Position numbers and translations under genes: made by a program
Shown here: piece after piece, positions 1-6,308 of the stretch
Layout: every line of letters begins with the position of its first letter
Position numbering within the stretch: the stretch's first letter is position 1
Notes under the pieces: generated by a model
Told to the model about the DNA's origin: nothing
Databases searched by the model: none
What the model saw: only the letters and a program-made list of their open reading frames with translations
Assembly: GCA_023434205.1 (NCBI GenBank)
Contig: JAEYTB010000262.1
Coordinates: 1 to 9,067, forward strand
Direction: 5' to 3'
DNA length: 9,067 bases
Origin: Planctomycetota bacterium
GTDB taxonomy: Bacteria > Planctomycetota > Phycisphaerae > Phycisphaerales > UBA1924

Positions 1-39
1 CCCCCGCCCCCGTACGCAACCTCGCCCCGAATAGCCCGG

Positions 40-45
40 TAGACT
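40..45 (+). promoter_or_regulatory. Candidate -10 element directly before the DUF2330-like gene
   Basis: TAGACT fits the TAnnnT pattern of a sigma-70-type -10 box and ends 7 nt before the ATG at 53. Initiation at the usual distance would fall on or next to the start codon, giving a leaderless or nearly leaderless mRNA. No Shine-Dalgarno sequence precedes this ATG, and I see no convincing -35 box in the 39 upstream bases available. The call rests on position and on similarity to the arrangement at 8651 and 8752. Confidence 0.3.
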
Positions 46-52
46 TCACCAG

Positions 53-1591
53 ATGCTGCGTGTTCTGGCCATCCTCCTTGCCATCCTCACCACGCACGCC
101 GCTTTCGCTGACGGCATCGTCCTGCCCCGCGTTGTCGACCCTGCCTCCATCCGCATCCCCGACCAGCAGGCTCTTATCTCCTTCTCCGAGGGCTATCAAA
201 CCCTCGCCATCGAGACCCGTTTCTCCGCCGATGCGGGTTCCGAGTTCGCGTGGATCGTCCCCACCCCTTCGGTCCCTGAGGTTTCCGCAGGCACCCTTGG
301 CACCTTCCCCAGCCTGCGGGCGATCTTCGCCCCAACTCTCAGACGGTTCGAGTGGCCGGTCCCCGCGATCGTCCTGGGCACGGTCATCCTGATCATCGCC
401 CTGGACTTCATGATCTGGCGCAAGCGCTCGCGCATCCTCGACTACACCGCCGTCGTAATCGTGCTGCTCATCGCCGGCATCTTCCTGCTGCCGGCGCTCG
501 GAAAGCCCCGCGGCAGCGCCTCAGACCCCTCCGTCGTCCAGGTCCATGAACGCTCTGTCATCGGCGCCTTCGACGTGGCGGTGGTCAGCGCCACCGACGG
601 GTCAGCGCTCACGGGCTGGCTAGCACAGAACGGCTTCGCCGCCCCGCCGGCGATTCTGCCCGTCATCAGCGACTATGCCGCCCAGGGGTGGTGCTTCGTC
701 GCCAGCAGGCTCCGGCGCGATGCCGCCGGACAGGCGGTGATGACGCCGCACCCGCTCGTCCTCCGCTTCGCGACCACCCAGCCGGTCTACCCGATGCGGC
801 TCACGGCCCACGCCTTGGGCGAGGCCCTCGAACTCGAGCTATACGTGTTCGGGGCCGGCTCGGCCGCCGCGCCAGGCATGAAGGTCGTCTGCACGGACCG
901 GGTCCTCAGGCGGCACTCGGGGTCGCGGTCCGCATCCCGCGAGGGACTTGAAGTCGTTCACTCCGCGTTGGAGCCCCTCACCATGGGTGCTCCCCACGCC
1001 ACGCTGCTCCGCGGATCGTTCACGCCCGCCCAGATGACTTCCGACCTCCCAATCACGATCGGGCCACCGCAGCATCACCGCCCCTGGGTGCTCAGCCATT
1101 CGCAGCGCATCGAGGCGTCTGTCGCGGTAGCGGTGTGTACAGCCGCGGTGGGCATCCTGATGCTCAACGTCCGGAACCGGGGAGCCGCTCCGCGCCACCG
1201 CGTCCCACGCCAGGCCGCGTGGACGCTGCTGGCGTGCATCACGGCAGGGGCCGCGGTAGCTGTGTTCGTGCCATCAATGGACACACTCTCGGGCCGCAAG
1301 GGCAGCGGCTCTTCGCGGCTCATTTCAGCGGCGCAGAATGCCCTCGGCTTTGCGGATCGCAGCAGAACCAAGTTTGAAGACGCCGCCACCATTGAGCAAG
1401 CCCGGCAGCGCGTCGCCGAGTGGCTGCGGGCGGATGAGATCGAAGCGGCCGCAGGAGACGGCCCCGGCCAGTACCTCATCGTGCAGCGGAATAGCCTGCT
1501 CCATCTGCATTATGTAGACCATCACGGCCGCGAGCTGGTCGAAAGTGTGGGGTTCCTTGCCGACCCATCCGCGGATGACCCGCCGCCTTGA
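53..1591 (+). CDS. DUF2330-like exported membrane protein
   Basis: The protein is 512 aa. Residues 1-19 form a signal peptide with a likely cleavage site AFA|D. Residues 20-95 match the start of DUF2330 proteins as I remember them: an IRIPDQQALISF segment, an ETRF strand, then FAWIVPTPSVPEV. The family pattern resumes at about 162-222 (VHERSVIGAFDVAVVSA, then a WLAQNGF segment and QGWCFVASRL). Between these parts lie two hydrophobic helices (about 102-122 and 131-149) joined by the basic loop RKRSR. Two more helices follow at about 355-373 and 388-406, also with a basic linker. By the positive-inside rule both linkers are cytoplasmic, so the DUF2330 parts and the C-terminus face outward. The C-terminal 100 residues look soluble. 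The molecular function of DUF2330 is unknown. The gene is monocistronic here and convergent with the aminotransferase. ATG 53 is chosen because the signal peptide begins there. Confidence 0.8.
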   Translation: MLRVLAILLAILTTHAAFADGIVLPRVVDPASIRIPDQQALISFSEGYQTLAIETRFSADAGSEFAWIVPTPSVPEVSAGTLGTFPSLRAIFAPTLRRFEWPVPAIVLGTVILIIALDFMIWRKRSRILDYTAVVIVLLIAGIFLLPALGKPRGSASDPSVVQVHERSVIGAFDVAVVSATDGSALTGWLAQNGFAAPPAILPVISDYAAQGWCFVASRLRRDAAGQAVMTPHPLVLRFATTQPVYPMRLTAHALGEALELELYVFGAGSAAAPGMKVVCTDRVLRRHSGSRSASREGLEVVHSALEPLTMGAPHATLLRGSFTPAQMTSDLPITIGPPQHHRPWVLSHSQRIEASVAVAVCTAAVGILMLNVRNRGAAPRHRVPRQAAWTLLACITAGAAVAVFVPSMDTLSGRKGSGSSRLISAAQNALGFADRSRTKFEDAATIEQARQRVAEWLRADEIEAAAGDGPGQYLIVQRNSLLHLHYVDHHGRELVESVGFLADPSADDPPP

Positions 1592-1623
1592 CAAGGTCAG
1601 CTACCTTAGAGCGCTGCCCGGGC

Positions 1624-2505
1624 TTACGCCTGCTCGCGCCGGATCGCGTCCACCAGCAGTGACAGCAGGCGGGTGGCGACCGGTCCCGGTTGACCCCCGC
1701 ACAGCTCGCGGCCGATGAGCCTTGTGATGGCCGTGATCATCGTCAGCGTTCCAACCGCGATCACCTCGGAGGCCGTCTCGAGCTCGGAGGCCTGAACTGG
1801 ACGGTCCTCGATCGCGACCCCCTGGCGTGCCGCCTCTCTCAGCAGCAGGTCGCGGGTGACGCCGGCGAGGATGGACACGCTGGCGAGGCTGGGCGTGGCG
1901 ATGGCGGTCGTTCCATCGCTCCGTGGCGTCGCGATCACGATATTGGCGGACGTGGTCTCGGCGAGCAGGCCGCTGCGGACCAGCACGGCGTCGTCGGCGC
2001 CGGCCTCGCTGGATTCCAAGGTGTTGAGAACGCTGCCGATGAGGCTGATGGCCTTGATATGACCCCGGAGCCAGCGGGTGTCCTCCATCACCACCGCAGT
2101 CTTGGTGGGCGGCGGGTTGGGCGGCAGGTACTGCTCGAGCGGCGGTGTGGGGGTGCAGAAGCCGAAGACGGTGGGGGGGAGGTCGCTGGCGGGTTTGCGG
2201 GAGCGGACCGGATCGGCGGGGTTGGGCGTGCCGCGGGTGATGTGCCAGTAGATGAACGCGTCGGCCAGCTTATTCGCATCGAGGAGCTGGCGGGTGAGGG
2301 GCGCGAGCTGCACGGCGTCCCAGGCGATCCGCGCCTCGCGGAGGCCGTTGTTCATGCGGGCGATGTGGCCGGGCATGCCGACGACCTTGCCGCGGAAGGC
2401 GCGGAGGCCCTCGTAGATTCCATCGCCGAAGAGGAAGCCGCGGTCGAAGACGCTGATGCGCGCCTGGTCGCGGTGGAGGAGCTGGCCGTTGAGGTGGACG
2501 AGCAT
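1624..2505 (-). CDS. Class IV PLP aminotransferase, D-amino-acid transaminase-like
   Basis: The protein is 293 aa, the usual length for fold-type IV aminotransferases. These enzymes move an amino group between an amino acid and a 2-oxo acid using pyridoxal phosphate. Visible family motifs are DRGFLFGDGIYEGLR (21-35), YWHITRGT (86-93), EDTRWLRGHIKAISLIG (141-157) with K151 as the expected Schiff-base lysine, LAETTSANI (181-189) with the conserved Glu183, and ILAGVTRDLLL (212-222). The RW-x-x-x-x-IK-x-x-x-LLG-like block and the YW-x-x-TRGT block resemble bacterial D-amino-acid transaminase (Dat) more than IlvE. Branched-chain aminotransferase or aminodeoxychorismate lyase activity cannot be excluded. 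It sits 25 nt downstream of the APC permease on the same strand, so the two are probably co-transcribed and the permease may supply its substrate. No Shine-Dalgarno sequence is seen. The 3' end converges on the DUF2330-like gene 32 nt away. Confidence 0.88.
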   Translation of the reverse strand: MLVHLNGQLLHRDQARISVFDRGFLFGDGIYEGLRAFRGKVVGMPGHIARMNNGLREARIAWDAVQLAPLTRQLLDANKLADAFIYWHITRGTPNPADPVRSRKPASDLPPTVFGFCTPTPPLEQYLPPNPPPTKTAVVMEDTRWLRGHIKAISLIGSVLNTLESSEAGADDAVLVRSGLLAETTSANIVIATPRSDGTTAIATPSLASVSILAGVTRDLLLREAARQGVAIEDRPVQASELETASEVIAVGTLTMITAITRLIGRELCGGQPGPVATRLLSLLVDAIRREQA

Positions 2506-2507
2506 CA

Positions 2508-2521
2508 GCCGGTATATCGGC
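2508..2521. repeat. Near-palindrome in the permease/aminotransferase gap
   Basis: GCCGGTATATCGGC is symmetric apart from one base pair and has a TATA core in an otherwise GC-rich gap. On the minus strand it holds TATACC, which ends 4 nt before the aminotransferase ATG (2505), so it could be a weak internal -10 element. No -35 box is visible at the expected spacing. Its role is inferred only. Confidence 0.25.
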
Positions 2522-2530
2522 CGGGCGGGG

Positions 2531-3910
2531 TTACGCGGGCGAGCGGCGGAATCGCTCCCAGACGAGGTAGGTGGGGTAGCCGATCGCGAGCACGCCCAGC
2601 CACGGGAGAGTGTCCCGCGGCGAGGCGTGAATCGCGAGCGCCGTCATCGCGAGCGCGGCCAGGATGAAGAGCGCGGGGATGACCGGGTAGCCCGGCGTGC
2701 GGTAGGGGCGGGGCAGTTCGGGGCGGCGGAGGCGGAGGATGATGACCGCGACCGCGGCCAGGCCGTAGAAAATCCAGATCGTGAACACGAAGCCGCCCGC
2801 CAGCGAGGCAAAGTCGCGGAGGAAGAGCACGGCGGTACACGAGAGGGCGCACTGAACCCACAGCGCGATGTGGGGGGTTTCAAAGCGTGGGTGGATGCGG
2901 GCCAGGCGGGCAAAGAGCAGTCCGTCCCGGGCCTGGGCGAAGGTGACGCGGGCGCCGGTGATGATCGAGGCGTGCGTGGCGCCGAGTGTCGAGACCAGCA
3001 CGGCGATCGTGAGCAGCGTGCCGCCGACGGGCCCCAGCAGCGTGGTCATCAGGTCGCCGGCGACGGCGTTGCTGGCGGAGATGGTCTCGATGGGCAGGAC
3101 GTACATGTACGCCGCGTTGACGGCGACGTAGAGCCCGACCACCAGCAGCGTGCCGGCCAGGTACAGGCGGGGCAGGGTGCGCTGGGGCTCGCGCACCTCG
3201 CCGGCGACGGAGCCGACGTCGGACCACCCGTCGTAGGTCCACAGGACGCCGGCCATGACCGGGACGATGGCGTCAAAGAGCGGCTTGGGGGCGGGGGAGG
3301 CCCGGAAGTGCTCGGCGCTGCCGCCGGGCAGGAGCAGGGCCAGGGCGCAGATCGCGGCGAGGGTCAGGACCTTGAGGGTGGTGACCACGACGCCCGCGCC
3401 GGCGCCCAGTCGCATGCCGCGGACGTTGAGGGCGGTCAGGGCGATGAGCAGGATGCAGACGGCGATGGGCTCGGGGAGGTCGGTGGTAAAGGCGGGGTCA
3501 AGGCCGAAGCGTTCGATGAGCAGTGCCCCCACGCGGCTGTTGAGGTGGAGGTACTGGGCGAAGATGGTCGTGATCGCCGCGGCGGCGAAGGGCTTGGAAA
3601 TGAGCATGTAGGTCCAGCCGAAGACGAAGGCTGGGGGGCGGCCGAAGCCGTGGTAGAGGTAGTTGTACAGGCCCCCGGAGCGCGGGAAGAGGACGTTGAG
3701 TTCGGAGTAGGTGAGGGCTCCAAAGAGGGAGAGCAGCCCGCCCAGCACCCAGGCGCCGAGGATGAGGGTGGGGCTGTGGAGGTGGTCGGCGATGTCGGAC
3801 GGGGTGCGGAAGATGCCGCTGCCGATGGTGACGCCGACCATGATGCCCAGGGCTCCGAGGAAGCCGATGGTGCGGGGCAGGTCGGGGCGGGGTGTGGGCG
3901 GAAGGGACAT
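2531..3910 (-). CDS. APC-superfamily amino acid permease
   Basis: The protein is 459 aa with about 12 hydrophobic segments, the standard length and topology of amino acid-polyamine-organocation transporters of the inner membrane. Hallmarks are GIMVGVTIGSGIFRTP in helix 1 (22-37, with the GSGIF unwound substrate-binding turn), the SELNVLFPRSGGLYNYLYHGFG block (69-90), WTYDGWSDVGSVAGEVREP (224-242), GARVTFAQARDGLLF (319-333) and RPYRTPGYP near 401-409. These features point to the SLC7/LAT-like branch; the amino acid carried cannot be read from the sequence. The frame stays open far upstream, but ATG 3910 places MSLPPTPRPDLPRTIGFLG just before helix 1. Upstream codons are proline/histidine-rich low-complexity sequence running through intergenic DNA. 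There is no clear Shine-Dalgarno sequence. It is the first gene of a probable operon with the aminotransferase, and divergent from the dockerin-repeat gene. Confidence 0.92.
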   Translation of the reverse strand: MSLPPTPRPDLPRTIGFLGALGIMVGVTIGSGIFRTPSDIADHLHSPTLILGAWVLGGLLSLFGALTYSELNVLFPRSGGLYNYLYHGFGRPPAFVFGWTYMLISKPFAAAAITTIFAQYLHLNSRVGALLIERFGLDPAFTTDLPEPIAVCILLIALTALNVRGMRLGAGAGVVVTTLKVLTLAAICALALLLPGGSAEHFRASPAPKPLFDAIVPVMAGVLWTYDGWSDVGSVAGEVREPQRTLPRLYLAGTLLVVGLYVAVNAAYMYVLPIETISASNAVAGDLMTTLLGPVGGTLLTIAVLVSTLGATHASIITGARVTFAQARDGLLFARLARIHPRFETPHIALWVQCALSCTAVLFLRDFASLAGGFVFTIWIFYGLAAVAVIILRLRRPELPRPYRTPGYPVIPALFILAALAMTALAIHASPRDTLPWLGVLAIGYPTYLVWERFRRSPA

Positions 3911-3992
3911 GGTCGGTATGACGGTACCGGCGGCGCGGGGGTATTGGAAGGGCCTCAGGGCTGGAAAGCGGGATGCTCCGCGTTTTTGCACA

Positions 3993-4018
3993 CAAAGCCG
4001 GTGGGTGCCGGCAAAGCC
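3993..4018. repeat. Inverted repeat flanked by direct repeats in intergenic DNA
   Basis: GCCGG (3997-4001) and CCGGC (4008-4012) form a 5-bp stem around a 6-nt loop. CAAAGCC occurs at both ends, at 3993-3999 and 4012-4018. The element lies about 85 nt upstream of the permease ATG in the divergent region. It could be a regulatory hairpin in the permease leader or one copy of a dispersed intergenic repeat. The sequence alone does not decide. Confidence 0.35.
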
Positions 4019-4036
4019 CGATAGAGCGGGGCTGGC

Positions 4037-4064
4037 GTGGGGCGTGGGGCGTGGGGCGTGGGGC
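4037..4064 (+). repeat. Four perfect tandem copies of GTGGGGC; G-quadruplex motif
   Basis: The 7-bp unit GTGGGGC is repeated four times without error. It gives four runs of four guanines (4039-4042, 4046-4049, 4053-4056, 4060-4063), each separated by the 3-nt loop CGT. This satisfies the strictest intramolecular G-quadruplex pattern on the plus strand. It lies between the divergent permease and dockerin-repeat genes, about 20 nt upstream of the candidate -35 box at 4084. Further G-runs follow at about 4080-4084 and 4093-4096. Confidence 0.9.
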
Positions 4065-4083
4065 TGCGAGGTCAAAGTCGGGG

Positions 4084-4112
4084 GTGACGGGCGGGGCGGC
4101 GTGTGGTACACC
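4084..4112 (+). promoter_or_regulatory. Candidate promoter of the dockerin-repeat gene
   Basis: GTGACG (4084-4089), a -35-like box with a TGAC core, is separated by exactly 17 nt from TACACC (4107-4112). TACACC is preceded by TGG, as in an extended -10 element. Initiation near 4119 would give a leader of about 17 nt carrying the GGAGG ribosome binding site at 4125-4129. Both hexamers are imperfect matches, so this is an inference. Confidence 0.35.
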
Positions 4113-4124
4113 AGTGGGGTCCCC

Positions 4125-4129
4125 GGAGG
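4125..4129 (+). promoter_or_regulatory. Ribosome binding site deciding start 4136
   Basis: GGAGG with a 6-nt spacer precedes ATG 4136. This supports that start over the in-frame ATG at 4103, which would add 11 residues ahead of an otherwise complete signal peptide. Confidence 0.75.
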
Positions 4130-4135
4130 CCCCAG

Positions 4136-5278
4136 ATGAAGGCAGGGCTGGCCATCCTGATGGTGTGCGCGGGCGCGGCGTGGGCCGGGCCGCGGGAGAG
4201 CATCACGTTCACCAACGTGACCTCGGACGGGATGCGCAACTGGGTGCAGAACGAGTTCCGCTCCTGCGAGTTCGGGGGCGACTACTTCGCGACCAAAGTG
4301 CATATCTCTGGGACGATCCGGGCGCTCGTGCCCCAGCAGACGCTGCTTGAGACGCAGATCGCGGTGGGGGCCCCGGACTGGAACATCATCTGGGTGTACC
4401 CCTTCGGCGACCTCGCGGACGAGTACGACACGTTCACGCTCGCGGGCAACACGTTTGAGCTGGAATCGCCGGTGCGGGCGGACGGGCGGTGGGACTTCCA
4501 GTTCTTCGAGACCGCGGACGACGCGGCGGGCCCGGACGCGGTGTGGGAGACGGTGACGATCACGCTGGACGACGACCCGCCCCCGGCGGACACCTGGTAC
4601 GAGTACCTCAAGATCGACAGCGGGGACACTGGCCCGACGGCCCAGGTCACTCGCGGGCACGGGCCGCTGCGCGAGGTCCGCGGCTTTGGCAGCGGCTCGG
4701 ACGCGGACCTGTTCTGGGTCCACATCGCCGACCCGACGAGCTTCTCGATCGAGGTTGAGTTGCTGCGGTACTTCGGGGATGGGGCGGTGCTGGCCCTCTT
4801 CAAGCCCGACGGCACAGGGGTGGCGTGGATCGATGCGCGGACGCCGATGCGTCCCAGTCTGGACAACACGCAGCTCCAGTTTGCGCCGGGTGATTACCTG
4901 CTGGGGATCGCGACCGCGCACCGGTACCCGGTGGACGCGCAGGGTCGGCGGCTGTGGAACGAGTTCGAGAACGCGGTGTTCCTGCCCAACGGGCCGGGGG
5001 CCGGGAGCCCGGTGGCACGCTGGGAAGGATCGGGCGAGCCGATCCAGTACCACATCCGCATGCAGGGCGTGGGCTACGCGGGGCTCCCCAACACCTGCAC
5101 CGCTGATGTCGACCAGGACGGCGACGCCGCGACCGATGCGGACATCGAGGCGTTCTTTGCGTGCCTGGCCGGGAACTGCTGCACGCACTGCACGCCGGAC
5201 TTTGACGACGACGGCGACGCGGGCACCGACGCGGATATCGAGGCGTTCTTCCGGGTGCTCGCCGGAGGGGCGTGCTGA
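4136..5278 (+). CDS. Secreted protein with two C-terminal dockerin-like repeats
   Basis: The protein is 380 aa. Residues 1-17 are a short signal peptide (cleavage AWA|G). Residues about 20-146 form a beta-rich region I do not recognise, ending in an acid/proline linker (DDDPPPAD). Residues about 155-262 look like a PPC-type beta-sandwich: DADLFWVHIADPTSFSIEVEL, then ALFKPDGTGVAW, then LQFAPGDYLLGIAT, the pattern of bacterial pre-peptidase C-terminal domains. Residues 323-349 and 354-380 are two repeats of the form D-x-D-x-DGD-x-x-TDADIEAFF-x-x-LAG-x-x-C, resembling calcium-binding dockerin loops. I believe NCBI calls this the GC-type dockerin domain in Phycisphaerae proteins; that name is from memory. 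Such tails may anchor or sort proteins at the surface, which is inference. No catalytic residues are evident. The gene has its own ribosome binding site and candidate promoter and is convergent with ruvX. Confidence 0.82.
   Translation: MKAGLAILMVCAGAAWAGPRESITFTNVTSDGMRNWVQNEFRSCEFGGDYFATKVHISGTIRALVPQQTLLETQIAVGAPDWNIIWVYPFGDLADEYDTFTLAGNTFELESPVRADGRWDFQFFETADDAAGPDAVWETVTITLDDDPPPADTWYEYLKIDSGDTGPTAQVTRGHGPLREVRGFGSGSDADLFWVHIADPTSFSIEVELLRYFGDGAVLALFKPDGTGVAWIDARTPMRPSLDNTQLQFAPGDYLLGIATAHRYPVDAQGRRLWNEFENAVFLPNGPGAGSPVARWEGSGEPIQYHIRMQGVGYAGLPNTCTADVDQDGDAATDADIEAFFACLAGNCCTHCTPDFDDDGDAGTDADIEAFFRVLAGGAC
5102..5275 (+). repeat. Two dockerin-like repeats within the coding sequence
   Basis: The units are 5102-5182 (residues 323-349) and 5195-5275 (residues 354-380), each 27 codons, separated by THCT. 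Eleven residues in a row are identical (TDADIEAFF plus shared flanking GDA and LAG positions nearby). The Asp ladder D324/D326/D328/D330 is repeated as D355/D357/D358/D359 plus D361. Compared with the classical dockerin loop there appears to be one extra residue before the Asp-Ile pair, and cysteines at 348, 349, 352 and 380 could form disulphides. Confidence 0.8.
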
Positions 5279-5304
5279 GCGTCATTCACCGCGCGGTCTT
5301 GAAG

Positions 5305-5754
5305 TCAGGGGTTCGGGGGCATGTCTCGGGCCGCGAGGAAGTCGCGGAGGATGGCCGCGGCGGCGAGGGCGTCGCGACGCTGCTTTTTCTCTTTGTGCGT
5401 CATCCCCGAGCGGGCCATGGACCAGTCGGCATCAACGCTGGTGAGGCGTTCGTCCTGGTAGTGAACGGTGCGGGCGGTGAGCTGCGCGAGGCGCTGACCG
5501 AAGGCCCGGACCTTCGCCGCGGGCTTGCCCTCGGTGCCGTCCATGTTGATGGGCAGGCCGAGCACCAGCTCGCAGGGCTGGGTGCGGGAGGCCATGGAGT
5601 CGATCCATGCGCTGATGGCCGCGAGCAGGTCCTCGCCGTCGCGCGCGGCGAGCGGCACCTCCAGGACCTGCATGGGCGTGGCGATGCGGGTCATGGAATC
5701 GCCGATGGCGAGGCCGGTGCGCTTGTCGCCAAGATCGATGGCGATGTACCTCAG
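5305..5754 (-). CDS. ruvX: RuvX/YqgF-family putative Holliday junction resolvase (CTG start)
   Basis: From the CTG at 5754 the protein is 149 aa, matching the family's usual 135-150. Motifs of the RNase H-like fold are clear: YIAIDLGDKRTGLAIGD (3-19) with the first catalytic Asp7, CELVLGLPINMDGTEG (61-76), YQDERLTSVDA (99-109) with Glu102, and DALAAAAILRDFL (128-140) with Asp128. YqgF proteins are annotated as Holliday junction resolvases, and in E. coli YqgF has been tied to pre-16S rRNA 5' maturation. Either role is possible. The only upstream ATG in frame (5835) would add 27 Arg/Pro-rich residues unlike the family and overlap the VOC gene by 85 nt. CTG 5754 overlaps the VOC stop as CTGA and has GAGAGG seven bases upstream, so translational coupling from CTG is preferred. 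No ATG, GTG or TTG lies between the two candidates. Confidence 0.88.
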   Translation of the reverse strand: MRYIAIDLGDKRTGLAIGDSMTRIATPMQVLEVPLAARDGEDLLAAISAWIDSMASRTQPCELVLGLPINMDGTEGKPAAKVRAFGQRLAQLTARTVHYQDERLTSVDADWSMARSGMTHKEKKQRRDALAAAAILRDFLAARDMPPNP

Positions 5755-6257
5755 GGTGCGGCCTCTCTCAGGAGCGACTGGAGGTCCAGGGGGCGGGTGA
5801 ACATGGCGATCCCGCCCTGTGGGTCGCGGGGCCACTGGTCAGGCGGGCGGTCCCAGTAGAGCTCGACCCCGTTGTGGTCGGGGTCGCGGAGGTAGAGGGC
5901 TTCGCTGACGCCGTGGTCGGCGGCTCCGTCGAGCTCAATCTTGGCGGCGATGAGCCGGCGGAGGGCGTCGGCGAGGAGGGCGCGGGAGGGGTAGAGGATC
6001 GCCGCGTGGTACAGGCCGGTGGAGCCGCGGCTGGGTGGTGGGCCGCCCCTGCTCTCCCAGGTGTTCAGGCCGATGTGGTGGTGATAGCCGCCGGCGCTCA
6101 GGAACGCGGCCTGATCGCCCATGCGCTGCGTCACCTGGAACCCCAGCACGCCCTGGTAGAAGCCGATGGCCCGGTTGAGGTCGGCGACCTTCAGGTGGAT
6201 ATGGCCGATGCGGACGTCGGGGTGGATCGGGGCGGGGTTCGCGGGCTCTGGTTCCAT
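5751..6257 (-). CDS. VOC-family (glyoxalase/extradiol dioxygenase-fold) protein
   Basis: The protein is 168 aa. It carries the vicinal-oxygen-chelate fold: GHIHLKVADLNRAIGFYQGVLGF (18-40), GDQAAFLSAGGYHHHIGLNTWES (47-69), GLYHAAILYPSRALLADALRRL (81-102) and DHGVSEALYLRDPDHNGVELYWDRP (114-138). Expected metal ligands are His21, His84 and Glu132. The long GGYHHHIGLNTWES block and the WPRDPQGGIAMFTRPLDL tail match a widespread group often annotated as glyoxalase or CatE-like catechol 2,3-dioxygenase. This is a single two-module unit, shorter than two-domain CatE-type enzymes, so the substrate is unknown. It is the upstream gene of a two-gene unit with ruvX, overlapping it by 4 bp, and divergent from the lipoprotein gene. 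ATG 6257 leaves a short acidic/proline leader before the fold. No Shine-Dalgarno sequence is obvious. Confidence 0.88.
   Translation of the reverse strand: MEPEPANPAPIHPDVRIGHIHLKVADLNRAIGFYQGVLGFQVTQRMGDQAAFLSAGGYHHHIGLNTWESRGGPPPSRGSTGLYHAAILYPSRALLADALRRLIAAKIELDGAADHGVSEALYLRDPDHNGVELYWDRPPDQWPRDPQGGIAMFTRPLDLQSLLREAAP
5762..5768 (-). promoter_or_regulatory. Shine-Dalgarno-like site for the CTG start of ruvX
   Basis: AGAGAGG on the minus strand lies inside the end of the VOC gene, 7 nt before CTG 5754. The spacing is right for initiation there, and the overlap with the VOC stop would let terminating ribosomes restart. Confidence 0.45.
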
Positions 6258-6291
6258 GTGGGCGGGCGTCCGGGTGGGGATGAACGCGGAT

Positions 6292-6308
6292 ACACCGCGC
6301 GCCGGTGT
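6292..6308. promoter_or_regulatory. Inverted repeat in the VOC/lipoprotein divergent region
   Basis: ACACCG (6292-6297) and CGGTGT (6303-6308) are perfect 6-bp arms around CGCGC. The element lies 35 nt upstream of the VOC start and 84 nt upstream of the lipoprotein start. The size and position fit an operator for a dimeric regulator. However, GC-rich DNA yields such repeats by chance, so support is weak. Confidence 0.25.

Noticed and set aside
1593..1607. AAGGT/ACCTT 5-bp hairpin between the convergent DUF2330-like and aminotransferase genes
   Set aside because: The stem is short, AT/GC-mixed and weak, with no T-tract. It is not enough to call a terminator.
2456..4024. Plus-strand 522-codon open frame opposite the permease
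   Set aside because: It gives Gly/Glu/Asp-rich low-complexity translation and is the mirror of a clearly recognisable APC permease.
3911..5188. Minus-strand open frame continuing about 425 codons upstream of the permease, antisense to the dockerin-repeat gene
   Set aside because: It is a GC-bias artefact: the translation is Arg/Pro/His-rich with no family features. The plus-strand gene has a signal peptide, RBS and recognisable repeats, and permease helix 1 follows closely after ATG 3910.
5288..5297. ACCGCGCGGT palindrome between the dockerin-repeat gene and ruvX
   Set aside because: A 10-bp GC palindrome with no loop is expected by chance in this DNA; no terminator features.
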